From: Sulfuricella sp.
GTDB taxonomy: Bacteria > Pseudomonadota > Gammaproteobacteria > Burkholderiales > Sulfuricellaceae
Direction: 5' to 3'
Assembly (NCBI GenBank): GCA_030691435.1
Contig: JAUYEK010000193.1
Span: 1 to 9,292, forward strand
DNA length: 9,292 bases
In this document: positions 1 through 7,498 of the stretch, piece after piece
Layout of the letters: each line of letters begins with the position of its first letter
How positions within the stretch are numbered: the stretch's first letter is position 1
Position numbers and translations under genes: made by a program
Notes under the pieces: model-generated
Told to the model about the DNA's origin: nothing
Database searches by the model: none
Seen by the model: only the letters and a program-made list of their open reading frames with translations

Positions 1-302
1 CGCCGCTCCACGCTCATGTGCTCCGGCATCACCAGCACCATTTTGTAGCCGCGCATCGCCGCCGCCATCGCCAGGGCGATGCCGGTATTGCCGCTGGTGG
101 CCTCGATCAGGGTATCGCCCGGCTTGATCTCGCCGCGCGCCTCCGCCCGCTGGATCATGAACAAAGCCGGGCGATCCTTGACCGAACCGGCGGGGTTGTT
201 GCCTTCCAGCTTGGCCAGCACGACGTTGCCGGTATTGCCCGGCAATCGCTTCAGCTTCACCAGGGGTGTATTGCCGACGAATTCCTCTATGCTTTTAAAC
301 AT
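1..302 (-). CDS. cysM: Cysteine synthase B, N-terminal 100 codons (partial)
   Basis: PLP-dependent O-acetylserine sulfhydrylase, which makes L-cysteine (or S-sulfocysteine from thiosulfate) from O-acetylserine in the cytoplasm. The translation from the ATG at 302 opens with [14 protein letters not shown]. It continues with [10 protein letters not shown], where K42 is the expected Schiff-base lysine, and EATSGNTG (about 67-74), the loop that binds the substrate carboxylate. It then reads [13 protein letters not shown] before the window edge cuts it. The [10 protein letters not shown] and [23 protein letters not shown] wording fits CysM better than CysK. The ATG is preceded by AAGGAA about 9 bases upstream and overlaps the end of the GGDEF gene by 8 bp, which suggests translational coupling. 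About two thirds of the protein lies outside the window. Confidence 0.93.
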   Translation of the reverse strand, partial: MFKSIEEFVGNTPLVKLKRLPGNTGNVVLAKLEGNNPAGSVKDRPALFMIQRAEARGEIKPGDTLIEATSGNTGIALAMAAAMRGYKMVLVMPEHMSVER

Positions 303-1293
303 TCTTGCCCGTTCCTTGCGTACTTTGTGGAGCAACCCTGTATAGCTGGTCGCATTCGCTGATCACACCCGCCATGGTCACGCAATTCCTGCCGTTTTTC
401 TTGGAATGCCCGACCGCCCGCCCAGCCCTGGCATACAATTCCTGGCGGCTCTCCCCCGGCAACAGCATGGCCACGCCGAAGCTGGCGGTCAGCGGTCGTG
501 TCATGGGCAGGATAAACTGCCCTTCCAGCTCCATGCGCAGCCGTTCGGCCACGATCAGCGCGCCCATTTCGTTGGTTTCCGGCAGCAGCATGGCAAACTC
601 CAATCCGCCGTAGCGTGCCGCCAGGTCGGTGGTGCGCACCGAGTGGGTGATAACCGTCGCCACATGGTGCAGCAGCTCATCCCCCACTTCGCGGCCATAG
701 TTTTCATTGACCCCGCCGAAGTCATCCATCTCCATCAATATCAGCCCCAGCGGGCGGCGATATCGTTCCCAGCGGCCGATTTCTTCGGTGATACGGTCAT
801 CCAGGCTTCTGCGGTTAGCCAAACCGGTCAGAGTGTCCTGGCGCTTGAGCGCCTCGACCTCCTCCAGTGCTTTTTGCAGCGCCTGATTGCGTCGCGCCAG
901 AGTGCGTTCCGTATCCTCCAGCTCCCTGCCCAGCCGCTCGATCACGCCATTCAGTTGCGGGTATGCCGAAACGCCCACCTCGGCTGCGAGCAGCCATCCT
1001 GATCCGGCACGGTAAATGCTGCCGGACAGAGCGCCCCAGCCTTCCGACGAACCCGCAAAGACAATTGCCCCAGTGTATACCTTGCCGTCCAGCCCGACTT
1101 CTGCCCGGCTGAGCGCTGCCCTATCCGGTTTGGTCAGGCGCACGCCGGCCCCCTCCGCCTTCGTTTCCGCTGTTACGGAAAGAAAACCCTGATTGGACTC
1201 GACAACCCGGCCCTCCTCATCCAGCGCCGCTATGGCTATGGCATGAAGCTCCATCGCCCAGGAAGGAATAAGCATTAACCCTGCATCAGACAA
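295..1293 (-). CDS. PAS-like/GGDEF protein with degenerate GGLEF active site and intact I-site
   Basis: A 332-aa soluble signalling protein. Residues about 15-105 look like a PAS-type sensor fold (weak, by eye: [18 protein letters not shown]). Residues about 112-152 are a charged heptad-like helix suited to dimerisation. The GGDEF domain starts at [10 protein letters not shown] (153-162). Diguanylate cyclase landmarks are partly lost: the signature is G229-G-L-E-F instead of GG(D/E)EF, and the usual DxDxFKxxND is E188-M-D-D-F-G-G-V-N-E. The late SKKNGRN motif (297-303) is kept. The inhibitory RxxD site is intact at R220-T-T-D223, exactly five residues before GG. I infer that it binds c-di-GMP but probably does not synthesise it. 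The start is uncertain: TTG at 1293, or the in-frame ATG at 1275 preceded by AGGG. It lies between the phosphatase and cysM and overlaps cysM by 8 bp. Confidence 0.9.
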   Translation of the reverse strand: MSDAGLMLIPSWAMELHAIAIAALDEEGRVVESNQGFLSVTAETKAEGAGVRLTKPDRAALSRAEVGLDGKVYTGAIVFAGSSEGWGALSGSIYRAGSGWLLAAEVGVSAYPQLNGVIERLGRELEDTERTLARRNQALQKALEEVEALKRQDTLTGLANRRSLDDRITEEIGRWERYRRPLGLILMEMDDFGGVNENYGREVGDELLHHVATVITHSVRTTDLAARYGGLEFAMLLPETNEMGALIVAERLRMELEGQFILPMTRPLTASFGVAMLLPGESRQELYARAGRAVGHSKKNGRNCVTMAGVISECDQLYRVAPQSTQGTGKNV

Positions 1294-1313
1294 ATGCGGC
1301 TCACTTTCTATTT

Positions 1314-1440
1314 AACCCGGATTATCCATTAGAGCCAAAACACCGCCGTGGGAGCGGCGCCCTCGCCGCGATTTGCGTCCGCATTCGCGCCGGGGGCGGC
1401 GCTCCTACATGCACGAGCATTCCAATGGACAATCCGGGTT
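1314..1440. repeat. 127-bp REP-containing MITE-like element, copy A
   Basis: A 127-bp element matching the reverse complement of 7498-7624 at 120 of 127 positions with no indels. Its 20-bp ends are inverted repeats with two mismatches (1314-1333 against 1421-1440; consensus AACCCGGATTRTCCATTRGA). Inside, 1348-1408 is an inverted pair of REP-like units, each starting GTRGGAGCG and followed by a GC-rich palindrome. The pentamer TATTT directly precedes it (1309-1313) and directly follows it (1441-1445), as a target-site duplication would. It fills almost all of the gap between the phosphatase and the GGDEF gene. It encodes no protein, so any mobility would have to be supplied in trans. Confidence 0.85.
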
Positions 1441-2258
1441 TATTTCTTGAGCCACGCGGAAAGCCCGGCAAAAATGCCGCGCCTGGCTGAAAAATTACGC
1501 AATATCCGTACCAGAATAACCGAAACATTGTCCCGTCCGCCATTGTCGTTGGCCATTTGCACCAGTTGTTGCGCCGCCAGTTCGAGGTTGGCGCCGAGCA
1601 CGCTCAGGGTCAGCTGGATTTCCTCGTCGCCGACCATGTCGTTGAGCCCGTCAGAGCACAGCAGATAGACGTCGCCGGGCAGGGCTTCGTGCTCCTGGAC
1701 TTCCACATCCACCGTGGGGTCGACGCCGAGTGCGCGCGTCACCAGATTTTTGTTGCTGGACAGCCGCGCATCTTCCCGGCTGATCATGCCGCTGTCGATC
1801 TGCTCCTGCAGCAGGGAATGGTCGCGCGTGATCTGCTCGAACTGTGCTTGCCCGGTTCCCTGTTGCCGGTAGCGGTACAGTCGCGAATCGCCGACATGGG
1901 CCACTGTGATGCGGTTGTCGTGGAACAGCGCGCATACCAGCGTGGTACCCATTCCCGAGAACTGCGGCTGGCTTTGCGCCGTCTGGTAGATCGCGCCGTT
2001 GGTTTTCTCGATTTCGCTTTTAACCAGCAGACCCGAACCTTGTTCCGGCAGCCCGGCGCCTAGCGCTGTTTTCAGGCCGTCCGCCAGCATCGTCACGGCA
2101 ATGCCGCTGGCTACCTCACCGGCATTGTAGCCGCCCATGCCATCGGCCAGGATAACGAAGCCGGCTTGATTATCCGTGGCGATGTTGTCCTCGTTATGCG
2201 AGCGGACCTTGCCGGGGTCGGTCAGGCTGACGATTTCGAGAGCTAGGCGCAGATCCAT
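1440..2258 (-). CDS. PP2C-family Ser/Thr protein phosphatase
   Basis: A metal-dependent (PPM/PP2C, Stp1/PrpC-like) cytoplasmic phosphatase of 272 aa, a normal size for the bacterial family. All the usual motifs are present in order: RSHNED (19-24), ADGMGG (38-43, metal-binding Asp), GMGTT (102-106), HVGDSRLYR (121-129), TRDHS (144-148), CSDGL (201-205) and GGRDNVS (240-246, metal-binding Asp). The extension after about residue 255 is short and basic. I chose the ATG at 2258 over an in-frame upstream start at 2288 because it gives the usual N-terminus, has GGAGAA 3 bases upstream and overlaps the kinase stop as TAATG. This tight junction implies co-translation with the kinase, so the most likely substrates are the kinase itself and its targets. 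The TAA stop spans the boundary of the downstream repeat element. Confidence 0.95.
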   Translation of the reverse strand: MDLRLALEIVSLTDPGKVRSHNEDNIATDNQAGFVILADGMGGYNAGEVASGIAVTMLADGLKTALGAGLPEQGSGLLVKSEIEKTNGAIYQTAQSQPQFSGMGTTLVCALFHDNRITVAHVGDSRLYRYRQQGTGQAQFEQITRDHSLLQEQIDSGMISREDARLSSNKNLVTRALGVDPTVDVEVQEHEALPGDVYLLCSDGLNDMVGDEEIQLTLSVLGANLELAAQQLVQMANDNGGRDNVSVILVRILRNFSARRGIFAGLSAWLKK

Positions 2259-4807
2259 TATTTCTCCTTGGCCGCGTAGGCGGCGCATGCCCGGATGGCG
2301 CGTGCCAATTCAGCCCCGGTTTTGAAGCGTTGTTCCGGCTGTTTCTGCAAAATTTTGTCGATGATCGCACTGGAGCACGGCGGCAGGCTGGGGTCGATGG
2401 ACAGGAGTTTCGGGTGGGGCTCATTGGCGATCTTGTACATGAGCTGCGCCATCGAGTCGCCCTGGAACGGCAACTGTCCTGTCAACATCTGGTACAGCGT
2501 CACGCCCAGCGAGAACAGGTCGGAGCACCCCTCGATTTTCCTGCCCGCCAGTTGTTCCGGGGACATGTAGGATGGCGTGCCCAGCACCATGCCGGTCTTG
2601 GTTTTGCTGGAGTCGGTGATGCGCGCGATGCCGAAGTCGGTCACCTTGACGCTGTCGCTTTCCGGTTCGTACATGATGTTCGCCGGTTTGATGTCGCGGT
2701 GCACGACATGCTGGGAGTGGGCGTAATCGAGCGCGTCCGCCACCCGGCTGATAATCGAGAACACGGTCTGGGGCGGCAGCAGGTTGCCGGGTTTGGTGTA
2801 GGGCAGGAGATCCTTGCCTTTCAGGAACTCCATCGAAATGTAGGCGAGATCGTGTTCCTCGCCGGCATCGTAGATGGTGACGATATTGGGGTGGTTGAGC
2901 CGGCCGGCGGTTTCCGCTTCGCGGAAAAAGCGCTCCTTGACCTCTGTCAGCTCGTCTTCGTCGAACTCCTGCGCCAGCGCCATGGTCTTGATCGCCACTA
3001 TTCGTCCGATCTTGGGGTCCTTGCCGAGATAGACCACGCCCATGGCACCCTTGCCCAGTTCCTTCTCGACCTGGTAGCGCCCGAGCATGGGTTTTTCCAT
3101 GGCGCCGTCTTCGAGGATCATGCTGGCATTGGTGTTTCCTCCGCCCGATCCCAGGATGACGGCATTCTGCATCGCCTTGGAACGCTCGGTGCGCTGCTTG
3201 AGGTCGCGGAAGTCGGGGTTGAAATCGGCCATGTAGCGGAACACGGATTCGGCCTTGTTGAACTGGCGTTTGCGCTCGAAATCCAGCCCCAGGTTGTAGA
3301 GCACATCCATCAGGGACTCATCGAGCGGGCATTTGCGGAATTTCTCGAACGCGATGTCGAGCTGGCCCTGCCCCTGAAAGGCCAGCCCCAGCATGCGGTT
3401 TGATTCCGCCGATTCCGCATCCGATTTGGTCTTTCCCTCCTCGGCCAGCAAGTGGCGCTTGGTGGTCAGCAGCAGGTGGCCGGTCAGCAGCAGCGCGGCG
3501 GGCGCCATCAGCTGCAGCCACATTGCCTGGGAGACCATCAGCAGGAAATGGGTCGCCAGTAGCGCGATCAAAAGAAAGGCCGTGAGGAACGCGCCCATGC
3601 CGGCCTTGAGGCGGGGCAGCAACAGGATCAGATACAGGGCGATGAAGAGGAATCCGCCCATTTCCGCCCAGAATGACCAGCTCGGGCTGACGTAAAAATC
3701 TTCCTTGAGGATGCTCGACACCGAGTGCGCCAAGGTCAGCACCGGCGCCATCGACGGCGAGATCGGGGTGACCTGGGAAGCGCCGATGCCGGCTGCGGTG
3801 GCGCCGATCAGGACGATTTTGCCGCGGTACTTGTCGGCGGGAATTTTGCCGCTGTAGACATCGTAGAACGAATCCACCTGGAATGCCGGTTTGCCCCCGG
3901 TGTCCTGGTAGAAGAAGGTGTGCATCCGCAATGCCGGGTCGGTGGCGATGTTCAGATTGCCCAGGCTGACGCCCTGTCCCAGGCTGACTTTAATGTCCTT
4001 CGGCTCCAGGTTCAGGCTTTTCGCCGCCAGCATCACCGACAGGGACGGCAGGTACTGGTCGTAGTAACGCAGCACCAGCGGCTCGGTGCGGATGCCGCCG
4101 TCGATGTCGGCATGGGTGTTCAGGTGGCCGATGGCGGCGGCATGTCTGCCGACGGCCGCGATCGGCGAAACTGCCGCCAGTGCCGGCAGAGGCAGGTAAC
4201 CGGCGGCCTCGGCGCCGATGTGGTCCTTGACGTTGGTCAGGGCGTTTTTCTGGATGTAGTCCGGCAGGGGTTTGTCCGGCTTGCCGCGCGGCTCGCCCAG
4301 CTGGAACAGCATCGCCAGCAGCACGTTTTTCGATTTTCCCAGGCTTTCCGCCAGGGTGCGGTCGGTGTTCAGCTTCCGTTCCGCTTCGCGCAGCAGCGCT
4401 TCAAGGCTGGCAGCTTCGGCTTGCAGGGCAGGGTCGGCGGCGGTCTTGAAGGTGGAGGAGCCGTAGAGCTGGAGCAGCCGGTCGATATAGGCCAGCCCCG
4501 GATCCTTCTGCGGTTCGAGAAACAACACGGTATTGCCGACCACCCTGGCTTGCGCGGCGGACAGGATGTCGATCATTCCGGCGTGGATATCTCGCGGCCA
4601 GGGCCACCGTCCGAGGTTGGCGATGCTCTGCTCGTCGATGGCGATGACCGCGATCTGGTCGCTGGGGGTGCGGTTGGATGCCTGCACTCCCAGGTCGTAG
4701 GCTTTGCGTTCCAGGCTTTGCAGCAGATCGGAGCGGGCGGCGAAAAGAAATGCGAGGGCAATCAGAAGACCCAGAAACCAGTCTGTTTTCCAGAATGATT
4801 GTTTCAT
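2258..4807 (-). CDS. CHASE2-transmembrane-TPR-Ser/Thr protein kinase
   Basis: An 849-aa membrane sensor kinase. TM1 is about residues 10-24. Residues 25-375 form a periplasmic CHASE2-type sensor (IAVIAIDEQSI at 52-62, LGRWPWPR at 65-72, DIDGGIRTEPL at 234-244, YRGKIVLIGATAAG at 327-340). Three further membrane segments lie at about 378-398, 404-425 and 430-447. Residues 470-545 look like one or two TPR-type helical repeats. The kinase domain (about 577-838) is complete: glycine loop GKGAMG (585-590), VAIK with K607, helix-C glutamate E630, HRD at 703-705 followed by IKPAN, DFG at 724-726, GTPSYMSPE to 751 and PEQRF at 824-828. It should phosphorylate cytoplasmic Ser/Thr in response to an unknown periplasmic signal. 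It is directly followed by its likely partner phosphatase. The ATG at 4807 is preceded by a GGGGCAG stretch. Confidence 0.95.
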   Translation of the reverse strand: MKQSFWKTDWFLGLLIALAFLFAARSDLLQSLERKAYDLGVQASNRTPSDQIAVIAIDEQSIANLGRWPWPRDIHAGMIDILSAAQARVVGNTVLFLEPQKDPGLAYIDRLLQLYGSSTFKTAADPALQAEAASLEALLREAERKLNTDRTLAESLGKSKNVLLAMLFQLGEPRGKPDKPLPDYIQKNALTNVKDHIGAEAAGYLPLPALAAVSPIAAVGRHAAAIGHLNTHADIDGGIRTEPLVLRYYDQYLPSLSVMLAAKSLNLEPKDIKVSLGQGVSLGNLNIATDPALRMHTFFYQDTGGKPAFQVDSFYDVYSGKIPADKYRGKIVLIGATAAGIGASQVTPISPSMAPVLTLAHSVSSILKEDFYVSPSWSFWAEMGGFLFIALYLILLLPRLKAGMGAFLTAFLLIALLATHFLLMVSQAMWLQLMAPAALLLTGHLLLTTKRHLLAEEGKTKSDAESAESNRMLGLAFQGQGQLDIAFEKFRKCPLDESLMDVLYNLGLDFERKRQFNKAESVFRYMADFNPDFRDLKQRTERSKAMQNAVILGSGGGNTNASMILEDGAMEKPMLGRYQVEKELGKGAMGVVYLGKDPKIGRIVAIKTMALAQEFDEDELTEVKERFFREAETAGRLNHPNIVTIYDAGEEHDLAYISMEFLKGKDLLPYTKPGNLLPPQTVFSIISRVADALDYAHSQHVVHRDIKPANIMYEPESDSVKVTDFGIARITDSSKTKTGMVLGTPSYMSPEQLAGRKIEGCSDLFSLGVTLYQMLTGQLPFQGDSMAQLMYKIANEPHPKLLSIDPSLPPCSSAIIDKILQKQPEQRFKTGAELARAIRACAAYAAKEK
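2262..2267 (-). promoter_or_regulatory. Ribosome binding site inside the kinase 3' end, driving the phosphatase
   Basis: GGAGAA on the minus strand lies in the last sense codons of the kinase gene, 3 bases before the ATG at 2258. The kinase stop and phosphatase start share a base (TAATG). This fixes the phosphatase start and indicates translational coupling of the pair. Confidence 0.75.
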
Positions 4808-4907
4808 CTAACTGCCCCGTTATTATCGATTGTTATTGTATGCGATCAATGGATTATTCCATGATTCTAACAAGAATGTGCATACTGTTTTTTGAATTTG
4901 TTGTTTT

Positions 4908-6164
4908 TTACATGACTGACAAAGCAATTCCCGCTCCCAGTGCGGTTGCCGACATACCCCATAAACAGCGCCGCGCCAGGGTAGCGCCACCGATGAAGGC
5001 CACCAGGCCGAATTTGAAGAACAGGTTCGCGATCAGGGCCAGGGTAATGGCGGTGACCGTCTGATCCGCCTGCAGCCGGCCGAGGGAGAACAGCCGCAGG
5101 CTGGAAAGGGTGATGGCGTCCACGTCGGTCAGCCCGGAAGCCACTGCGACGGCATAAAGCCCCTTGCTGCCGGCATAATCGGAGAGCCAGGCGGAGAAAA
5201 ACAGCACGACCGCGTAGAGCAGTCCGAAGGTCAGGGAAGTGCGGATTTCGGCGGGGTTTTTCATCTCCGGCATGGGGAGATCTTTTCCTGTGCTTAGCTG
5301 GCGCCAACCGTGCGCGGTGGCGAGCAGACCCAGGGCCAGTCCGCCGCCCAGGACCGGCAGCAAGGTGGGCAGGATCGCCGGCGCCACCACCGCGCTCACC
5401 ACGCCGAGGCGGACGATCACCACCAGGTTGGCGAGCAGGATCACCAGCACCGCCAGCCTGGACAGGTCTTCACTGATTTTGCCGTGGCGCGCGTAAATTA
5501 GGGTGGTGGCGGTGCTGGACACCAGGCCGCCCATGAGGCCGAGCAAGGGGGCGCCGTAGCGCGGCCCAATCAGGCGCAGCGCGATGTAGCCGGAAAGGCT
5601 GATGCCGGATATCAGCACCACCATCAGCCAGATGTTGTAGGGGTTGAGCGCCTGGTAAGGGCCGTAGCTCTGGTCCGGCAGGATCGGCAGAATGACGAAG
5701 GACAGCACGGCGAACTGCAAAATGGAGAGCAGGTCGCGCCGCTCCAGGCGCTGAGTGATGCCGTGCAGCTCCGGCTTGAAATAAAGCAGCACGGTGGTGG
5801 CAATGGCGAGCATGATCGCCAGCATGGAGAAGCCGAACCAAATCAGCGCACCCAGTCCGTAACACACCAGCAGGGCGATTTCGGTCGTGGTGCCGGGGTC
5901 GCCTTCAGCGGAGGGCGCGCCGAAATAGGCGGACACGATCAGGATTGCCACCGCAGCGAGACCGGCCGCCAGCAGCCACATGAAACCGGTGGTGGCGGCG
6001 AGCATGGCGCACAGGGTGCCGAACAGCGCCACCAGGGCAAAGGTGCGCAGGCCGGCCTTGGCTGCCGGGCTGCGCTCCCGTTCCAGGCCGATCAGCAAGC
6101 CGATGGCCAGGCTGGTGATGAAAACCTGCAAAGATTCGAGGCCGCCTTGCGGCAAGGGGGTCAT
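4908..6164 (-). CDS. MgtC/SapB-DUF4010 family membrane protein
   Basis: A 418-aa polytopic inner-membrane protein with roughly 10-13 hydrophobic segments. The N-terminal third carries the MgtC/SapB signature LLIGLERER (23-31) followed by KAGLRTFALVALFGTL (36-51). The rest matches the layout of DUF4010 proteins, with conserved-looking stretches such as GLVSSTATTLIYARHGK and SGLTDVDAITLSSLRL. MgtC proteins are linked to Mg2+ limitation and membrane energetics; the biochemical role of the DUF4010 fusions is not established, so no transport substrate is claimed. The ATG at 6164 is preferred over an in-frame TTG at 6242. It has a GGAAAGGG stretch about 8 bases upstream, gives the family's usual N-terminus and avoids running into the divergent sixA promoter. 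A 100-bp gap separates it from the kinase, so co-transcription is possible but unproven. Confidence 0.88.
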   Translation of the reverse strand: MTPLPQGGLESLQVFITSLAIGLLIGLERERSPAAKAGLRTFALVALFGTLCAMLAATTGFMWLLAAGLAAVAILIVSAYFGAPSAEGDPGTTTEIALLVCYGLGALIWFGFSMLAIMLAIATTVLLYFKPELHGITQRLERRDLLSILQFAVLSFVILPILPDQSYGPYQALNPYNIWLMVVLISGISLSGYIALRLIGPRYGAPLLGLMGGLVSSTATTLIYARHGKISEDLSRLAVLVILLANLVVIVRLGVVSAVVAPAILPTLLPVLGGGLALGLLATAHGWRQLSTGKDLPMPEMKNPAEIRTSLTFGLLYAVVLFFSAWLSDYAGSKGLYAVAVASGLTDVDAITLSSLRLFSLGRLQADQTVTAITLALIANLFFKFGLVAFIGGATLARRCLWGMSATALGAGIALSVM

Positions 6165-6265
6165 CGGTTTGCCCTTTCCGGTGCAAAAAATTCCGGCAGT
6201 GTGATAGCCCGGTTTCGCCCAGTATCTTATACTTGGAGTCAATTGGCTATAAATGGGATGTTAGT
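6165..6265. promoter_or_regulatory. Divergent intergenic region between the MgtC-like gene and sixA
   Basis: 101 bp between two divergent starts, so it must carry at least one promoter facing each way. On the plus strand there are TATACT (6228-6233) and TATAAA (6248-6253), plausible -10 boxes for sixA. I see no convincing -35 at the right distance and no clear operator dyad. Confidence 0.4.
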
Positions 6266-6718
6266 ATGGATCTGATTCTGTGGCGTCATGCCGAGGCCGA
6301 GGATGGATTTCCCGACCAGGGGCGCAAGCTGACCGGCAAGGGCGAGAGGCAGGCGGCGAAGATGGCGGCGTGGCTGAAAGCGCACCTGCCGGAGGAGGCG
6401 CGCATTATCGTCAGCCCGACCACGCGCACGCAGCAGACCGCCGCGGCGCTGACGCGGGATGGGATCGTGGTCAAGGAGGTTGGGCCGGGCGCATCCGTGG
6501 CCACCCTGTTGGGTGCCGCCGGCTGGCCGGATGTCAGGGGGGCGGTGGTCGTGGTGGGCCATCAGCCGACGCTGGGGCAGGTGGCCGCCTATTTGCTCGG
6601 CAACACGCAAGAAAGCTGGAGCGTGAAAAAGGGCGGGGTATGGTGGTTCAGCAATCGCGCCCGCCTGGACGAGGCCCAAACCACCCTGAAGGCGGTGATG
6701 TCGCCGGAGTTTTTATGA
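6266..6718 (+). CDS. sixA: Phosphohistidine phosphatase SixA
   Basis: A 150-aa cytoplasmic member of the histidine phosphatase (phosphoglycerate-mutase-like) superfamily; SixA removes phosphate from histidine on phosphotransfer proteins. The catalytic RHA motif is at R7-H8-A9, the same position as in E. coli SixA. LTGKGERQA (22-30), SPTTRTQQTA (50-59, with R54) and VVGHQPTLG (97-104, with H99) complete the phosphate pocket. The ATG at 6266 was chosen over an upstream in-frame TTG at 6233 because it puts the catalytic His at residue 8; GGGATG lies a few bases upstream. The TGA overlaps an out-of-frame ATG (ATGA at 6715-6718) that opens a short repeat-derived frame. The orphan parA follows after 162 bp. 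Confidence 0.94.
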   Translation: MDLILWRHAEAEDGFPDQGRKLTGKGERQAAKMAAWLKAHLPEEARIIVSPTTRTQQTAAALTRDGIVVKEVGPGASVATLLGAAGWPDVRGAVVVVGHQPTLGQVAAYLLGNTQESWSVKKGGVWWFSNRARLDEAQTTLKAVMSPEFL

Positions 6719-6738
6719 ACCACAAAAAAACAATTCAG

Positions 6739-6865
6739 CCACGGATTAACACGGATGCACACGGATTATCAATGAATTGCGTTGGACAAAACGCTCACCC
6801 TTCGGAAAGTCGGAAGCGATTTGAAACCGTCTGCTTTATCTGTGTAAATCCGTGTAAATCCGTGG
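6739..6865. repeat. Inverted arrays of 10-bp-phased CACGGAT units
   Basis: The left arm has three CACGGAT units starting at 6740, 6750 and 6760. The right arm has the reverse complement ATCCGTG at 6848 and 6858, plus a variant ATCTGTG at 6838. The repeat step is exactly 10 bp in both arms, and the arms can pair over about 30 bp around a loop of about 65 bp. An A7 run lies to the left (6724-6730) and a T6 run to the right (6872-6877), so the structure resembles a bidirectional terminator. Similar CACGGAT-rich repeats are, from memory, dispersed in many bacterial genomes. It fills the sixA-parA gap. Confidence 0.8.
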
Positions 6866-6880
6866 TTAGCCTTTTTTAAG

Positions 6881-7498
6881 ATGAAAACCATCCTGATCGC
6901 CAACCCCAAGGGCGGCAGCGGTAAAACCACGCTGGCGACCAATCTCGCCGGCTATTTGGCCAGCCGGGGCGGTCGCGTGCTCCTGGTCGATCTCGACCGC
7001 CAGCGTTCCGCCACCGGCTGGCTGGATCGCCGTCCGAATGAGCTGCCCGCCATTCGCGGCTGGAACAGTCAGCTCGACAAGAAAGCCATGGGCGAAACCA
7101 AGCCGGACTGGCTGGTGGTGGATTCCCCCGCAGGCATGCACGGCGACAAGCTGACCAATGCGCTCAGGCGCGCCGAGCGCGTGATCGTGCCGGTGCAGCC
7201 GTCCGCATTCGACATGGAAGCCACGCGGAACTTTCTCGAAGAACTGCGCGCACAGAAATCGGTGCGCAAGGAGAAAATCGAAGTGGCGATGATCGGTATG
7301 CGCGTGGATGCGCGCACCCGCGCAGCGGCCGATCTCTCCTCGTTCCTCGATGAAGTGGGCTTCCCGGTACTCACCCTGCTGCGCGATGCGCAAATCTACG
7401 TCCAGGCCGCCGGCGAGGGTTTGAGCCTGTTCGATATGGCGCCGTCGCGGACCGTCAGGGAGATGGAGCAATGGCAGCCGCTGCTGGACTGGCTGTGA
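6881..7498 (+). CDS. Orphan ParA/MinD-type ATPase
   Basis: A 205-aa deviant-Walker-A ATPase, at the short end for ParA proteins and lacking the N-terminal helix-turn-helix of plasmid type Ia ParA. The Walker A is KGGSGKTT (10-17) with signature lysine K10 and K15. VDLDRQRSA (36-44) corresponds to the A' motif, with R replacing the usual P of VDxDPQ. VVDSPAG (79-85) corresponds to Walker B. Such ATPases dimerise on ATP, often bind DNA nonspecifically and position plasmids, chromosomes or protein cargo. No ParB or parS is visible, so the cargo is unknown. The ATG has only a weak AAG-type Shine-Dalgarno and sits directly after the repeat's T-run. Its TGA stop takes its final A from the first base of repeat copy B. 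Confidence 0.9.
   Translation: MKTILIANPKGGSGKTTLATNLAGYLASRGGRVLLVDLDRQRSATGWLDRRPNELPAIRGWNSQLDKKAMGETKPDWLVVDSPAGMHGDKLTNALRRAERVIVPVQPSAFDMEATRNFLEELRAQKSVRKEKIEVAMIGMRVDARTRAAADLSSFLDEVGFPVLTLLRDAQIYVQAAGEGLSLFDMAPSRTVREMEQWQPLLDWL

Noticed and set aside
2258..2288. Upstream in-frame start for the phosphatase at 2288
   Set aside because: It would add ten basic residues not typical of the family and overlap the kinase further; the ATG at 2258 has the ribosome site.
2330..3403. 357-codon open frame on the plus strand opposite the kinase domain
   Set aside because: Antisense shadow of the well-supported kinase gene; the translation is His/Gly/Val-rich with no recognisable domain.
3725..4798. 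Second 357-codon plus-strand open frame opposite the CHASE2 region
   Set aside because: Same shadow effect of GC-rich codon bias; Gln/Gly/Arg-rich low-complexity translation.
4822..4849. Minus-strand TTGATC / 16 bp / GATAAT as a kinase promoter
   Set aside because: It would start transcription only about 8 bases before the ATG at 4807, leaving no room for a ribosome site; the hexamers in this AT-rich gap may be chance.
5763..6275. 170-codon plus-strand open frame opposite the MgtC-like gene
   Set aside because: Overlaps the MgtC-like gene and the sixA start; the composition is not that of a real protein.
6739..6865. CRISPR-like array
   Set aside because: The units are 7 bp at a 10-bp step and inverted between arms, with no 20-40 bp repeats or spacers.
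6715..6879. 54-aa peptide as a real gene
   Set aside because: The frame lies wholly within the CACGGAT repeat, and such repeat-derived peptides are common spurious calls. It is kept only as a possible coupling frame.
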